Part shown: piece by piece, positions 61,827-64,000 of the stretch
Position numbering within the stretch: position 1 is the stretch's first letter
Layout: the number at the start of each line of letters is the position of its first letter
NCBI GenBank assembly: GCA_014801955.1
Contig: JAAVDE010000041.1
Span: 50,870 to 114,869 of the forward strand
Direction: 5' to 3'
Source: Bacteroides sp.
GTDB lineage: Bacteria; Bacteroidota; Bacteroidia; Bacteroidales; Muribaculaceae
Length of the DNA stretch: 64,000 nucleotides
Position numbers and translations under genes: made by a program
Notes under the pieces: generated by a model
Databases searched by the model: none
The model's input: the letters and a program-made list of their open reading frames with translations, nothing else
What the model was told of the DNA's origin: nothing

Positions 61827-63311
61827 TTATTGTTCATCCTTGGGGCCACGCCAGCCCTTGCGGGCCGAAATGCGAGGCTGCTTGCCGGTAATGGCCTCCA
61901 GAGCCTTAATGTTGCGGCGCTTTGCCAGCGGATTTTCCGACTCGGGCTGCTCGGGGCGTTCCTCGCGGTCGAAGTTGCGGTCGAACTTGCGGTCAAACTT
62001 GCGGTCGCGGTCGAACTTGCGGTCACCTCGATCGAACTTGCGGTCGCCGTGGCCGAACTTGCGGTCGCCGCGGTCGAATTTCTCGTCCTTGTTAAACGGA
62101 CGGGCCTTGCGGAACGGGCGGTCGGTTCGGCGGCTCTCGGTCGAGCCTCCGGCGGCTCGGAAGCTCGCGCGGTCGCCGTCGAAAATAATATATTCGCGCA
62201 GCTCGCACTGGAGCGAACCGTTCAGGAGCGTGTCGCGCGACGACGGACGCAAGCCAATGTGCATCATATCCTCGTCGCGATAACCGATAACCCAGGCATG
62301 ATACCCAGTGAACACATGTTTCAACTTGTTGCCCAGCAGGTCATAGAGACCCTCGATATCGGCCGGACGCAGACGCTCGCCATAGGGCGGATTGGTAACC
62401 AGCACGCCTCCCGCCGGAGCCTCGGCCCAGGCGCTCAGCGGCTTCAGCTGAAGGTCAACATATTTTGCAACGCCGGCACTCTTCAGGTTCTCGCGAGCAA
62501 TCGCAACGGCTTTCGGCGAAATATCCGCGCCAATAATCTGACAGGTGATTTCGCGCTCTGCCGAATCGTCGTTATAGATCGTTTCAAACAGCTCGCGGTC
62601 AAAGTCGGCCCACTGCTCAAAGGCAAAACCCTTGCGAAAAATGCCGGGCGCAATGTTGGCCGCAATCAGCGCGGCTTCGACCAGGAAAGTGCCCGACCCA
62701 CACATCGGGTCAACAAACGGACACTCGCCTCTCCAGCCGCTCTTCAAAATAATTCCGGCAGCCAAAACCTCGTTGATAGGAGCTTCGGTCTGCGCCTCGC
62801 GCCAACCGCGGCGGTGCAGGCTGGTGCCCGACGAATCCAGGCTCAGCGTAACCTCCGAGCCGGAGATGTGAACGTTGATAACAACGTCGGCGTCAGTCAG
62901 TCTGACGCCCGGACGGCGGCCCTGAGGATCGCGGTCGCGAAACCAGTCGGCGATTGCATCCTTAACCTTATAGGTAACGAAACGCGAATTCGTGAAATTA
63001 TCCGAATTCACCGTAACTTCAATTGCAAAAGTCTTTTCGGGACTGAGCAGCTGCGCCCAGTCATACTCTTTGACGCGGTCATAAAGTTTATCGGCATCAT
63101 AGGCCTTGAACGTATAAAACGGTTTCAAAATGCGCAACGCCGTGCGGCAACATAGATTTGCCTTATACATCATTGCCTTATCGCCCTGAAACGACACCAT
63201 GCGTCGGCCGGGTTCAACGTTCTCGGCTCCGAGATTGCGGAGCTCCTCGGCCAGCACCTCTTCCAAACCCTGGAAGGTCTTCGCCACCATGTCAAACTTG
63301 TCAGTGTTCAT
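61827..63311 (-). CDS. THUMP-domain class I SAM-dependent RNA methyltransferase (RlmL N-terminal-like) with Lys/Phe/Asp/Arg repeat tail
   Basis: 494 residues from the ATG at 63311 (the TTG at 63314 is less likely). THUMP region (NLGAENVEPGRRMVSFQGDK), SAM-binding segment FVDPMCGSGTFLVEAALIAA and NPPYGERL as the UPF0020 catalytic motif. It methylates guanosine in 23S rRNA or tRNA, by similarity to RlmL. After about residue 405 comes a tail of KFDRGDRKFDR-type repeats, basic and presumably disordered, which may add RNA binding. Two promoters (near 63339 and 63434) precede it. Confidence 0.92.
   Translation of the reverse strand: MNTDKFDMVAKTFQGLEEVLAEELRNLGAENVEPGRRMVSFQGDKAMMYKANLCCRTALRILKPFYTFKAYDADKLYDRVKEYDWAQLLSPEKTFAIEVTVNSDNFTNSRFVTYKVKDAIADWFRDRDPQGRRPGVRLTDADVVINVHISGSEVTLSLDSSGTSLHRRGWREAQTEAPINEVLAAGIILKSGWRGECPFVDPMCGSGTFLVEAALIAANIAPGIFRKGFAFEQWADFDRELFETIYNDDSAEREITCQIIGADISPKAVAIARENLKSAGVAKYVDLQLKPLSAWAEAPAGGVLVTNPPYGERLRPADIEGLYDLLGNKLKHVFTGYHAWVIGYRDEDMMHIGLRPSSRDTLLNGSLQCELREYIIFDGDRASFRAAGGSTESRRTDRPFRKARPFNKDEKFDRGDRKFGHGDRKFDRGDRKFDRDRKFDRKFDRNFDREERPEQPESENPLAKRRNIKALEAITGKQPRISARKGWRGPKDEQ
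61960..62095 (-). repeat. 15-base tandem repeats in the RNA methyltransferase tail
   Basis: About eight units similar to CGGTCGAACTTGCGG on the plus strand, coding KFDRGDRKFGHGDRKFDR-like residues. Unit lengths of 12-18 bases keep the frame. Confidence 0.8.
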
Positions 63312-63338
63312 CAATTTTTCTCTCTATTTTTACGCCTG

Positions 63339-63346
63339 CAAATTTA
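63339..63346 (-). promoter_or_regulatory. Minus-strand promoter -7 element for the RNA methyltransferase-purD unit
   Basis: CAAATTTA on the plus strand, TAAATTTG reversed, 27 bases before the ATG. Confidence 0.65.
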
Positions 63347-63433
63347 CGCAAAAAATCCCAATAATCACCTATGGTCCCCATAATTTCCCAATCCGCCATC
63401 CGCGTTTCTTGGTTTTCTGTTCAATTCTAACTG

Positions 63434-63441
63434 CAAATGTA
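63434..63441 (-). promoter_or_regulatory. Possible second minus-strand promoter upstream of the RNA methyltransferase
   Basis: CAAATGTA on the plus strand reads TACATTTG reversed and fits TAnnTTTG, but no -33 element is obvious. Confidence 0.35.
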
Positions 63442-63555
63442 CGAATTTTTTCTGGCATTCCCCGTCTTTTACCCAATGGCAATAACCATTCTTTGCAAGG
63501 ATCGGATCCAAGACATCATATTTCCATACAAAATTACCTCAGTTAATGATTTATA

Positions 63556-63586
63556 TTTGAAATTATTGTTTTTTTTATTACATTTG
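63556..63586 (+). promoter_or_regulatory. Perfect promoter pointing to the right edge of the window
   Basis: TTTG (63556-63559), 19-bp spacer, TACATTTG (63579-63586). It drives transcription into about 350 bases without a gene, then an ORF at the edge. Confidence 0.8.
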
Positions 63587-63933
63587 CACCCGAAATAGTC
63601 CGTTTTTAAGATTGCCTAAGAGAAGGAAATCAACTACGGAATTTATACATAAGAAAGGCGTTTATTGGCGCTTGATTCTTGACTCATAGAAACTTCGCAA
63701 CTTTCTTAATCATCGTCAAGAACAAAGCAACGATAGATGTCCACTATCATGATTATATACGTATGCCGACAAACATGAGCGGCATACAATAGTCATATAA
63801 GCGTGGGCTTCTGCAGTTGCTCGTTCCAACGATGATGGGCAATGCGAAGGCCTCTATGAGTAGGAACGGGCAATAATACAGTTCCTACGTATTCTATGCT
63901 AAAATCCAAATATTTTTTGAATTTTTTTATGTT
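63587..63933 (+). other. Long hairpin-rich untranslated leader
   Basis: 347 bases after a full promoter and without a reading frame over 20 codons. Perfect 8-bp stems: GTATGCCG (63761-63768) with CGGCATAC (63780-63787), and GTAGGAAC (63860-63867) with GTTCCTAC (63881-63888). Weaker ones: GATAG...CTATC near 63732 and TTGCTC...GGGCAA near 63820. Much AT-richer than the rest of the window. Likely a structured 5' leader or small RNA; family unknown to me. Confidence 0.55.
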
Positions 63934-64000
63934 ATGCGTGCGAAAATTGTTTATTTAGTCTGTTACTATATAATTTATATGCTTCAGGGTCATAAGTTGA
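63934..64000 (+). CDS. Possible start of a gene running off the window
   Basis: ATG at 63934 opens a frame without stop to the window end, giving 22 residues (MRAKIVYLVCYYIIYMLQGH then KL). Too short to assign; it follows an AT-rich stretch typical of Bacteroidota translation starts and the long leader. No function is proposed. Confidence 0.35.
   Translation, partial: MRAKIVYLVCYYIIYMLQGHKL

Overview
The window is chromosomal DNA from a member of the Bacteroidota, most likely a gut Bacteroidales. The clearest sign is the promoter element TAnnTTTG, usually TAACTTTG and often with TTTG 19-20 bp upstream, in front of most transcription units, together with a lack of Shine-Dalgarno sequences. 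Bacteroidota-specific content agrees: DUF4295 behind L33, DUF4834, a NagB/LmbE fusion, an archaeal-type ProRS, an MG2/plug surface protein and secreted proteins with a type IX-like C-terminal module. I cannot name the genus. Coding DNA is GC-rich and promoters are AT-rich. The last 650 bases are much more AT-rich and look like the edge of a different region.

Layout. 1-3.2 kb: 3' part of an alpha-2-macroglobulin-like gene. 3.3-5.3 kb: NagB/LmbE fusion. 5.4-10.8 kb: TolC, HlyD, two ABC-2 permeases and a Nudix hydrolase in one tight operon. 10.9-17.7 kb: small lipoprotein, convergent glycosyltransferase, large secreted repeat protein, a steroid 5-alpha-reductase homologue and a TlpA-like lipoprotein. 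17.9-23.1 kb: frameshifted outer-membrane barrel protein, then greA, HIT and histidine kinase on the minus strand. 23.4-28 kb: MG2/plug protein divergent from a DXS-like gene. 28-36 kb: GH89 alpha-N-acetylglucosaminidase and polA. 36-37.7 kb: psd, pssA and DUF4834 (phosphatidylethanolamine synthesis). 37.8-44.4 kb: proS, RNase P RNA and a Fur-family gene packed together, then guaB and two periplasmic PPIase/chaperone genes. 44.6-48.7 kb: rpmB, rpmG, DUF4295, a tiny acidic lipoprotein, prmC, recX, comF, a receiver-like gene and rnhB. 48.7-55.3 kb: an AlbA/Schlafen-type regulator (an AT-richer accessory gene), an acyltransferase, a phosphoesterase, tex and folK. 55.3-56.3 kb: a compact minus-strand cassette resembling a phage lysis module (holin-like protein, GH24 endolysin, unimolecular-spanin-like lipoprotein). 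56.3-63.3 kb: tcdA, ribF, HAD phosphatase, 4.5S SRP RNA, pdxB, a membrane protein, purD and an RNA methyltransferase. 63.3-64 kb: a promoter, a long hairpin-rich leader and a reading frame running off the window.

Most of the window is housekeeping. The parts most worth a second look are the isolated lysis-like cassette, the steroid 5-alpha-reductase, the structured leader at the right end, several promoters so close to start codons that transcripts should be (nearly) leaderless, and three enzymes with altered features: PolA without proofreading ligands, NagB without its catalytic Asp/His, and a short DXS-like synthase. All calls come from reading the sequence; no database search was run.
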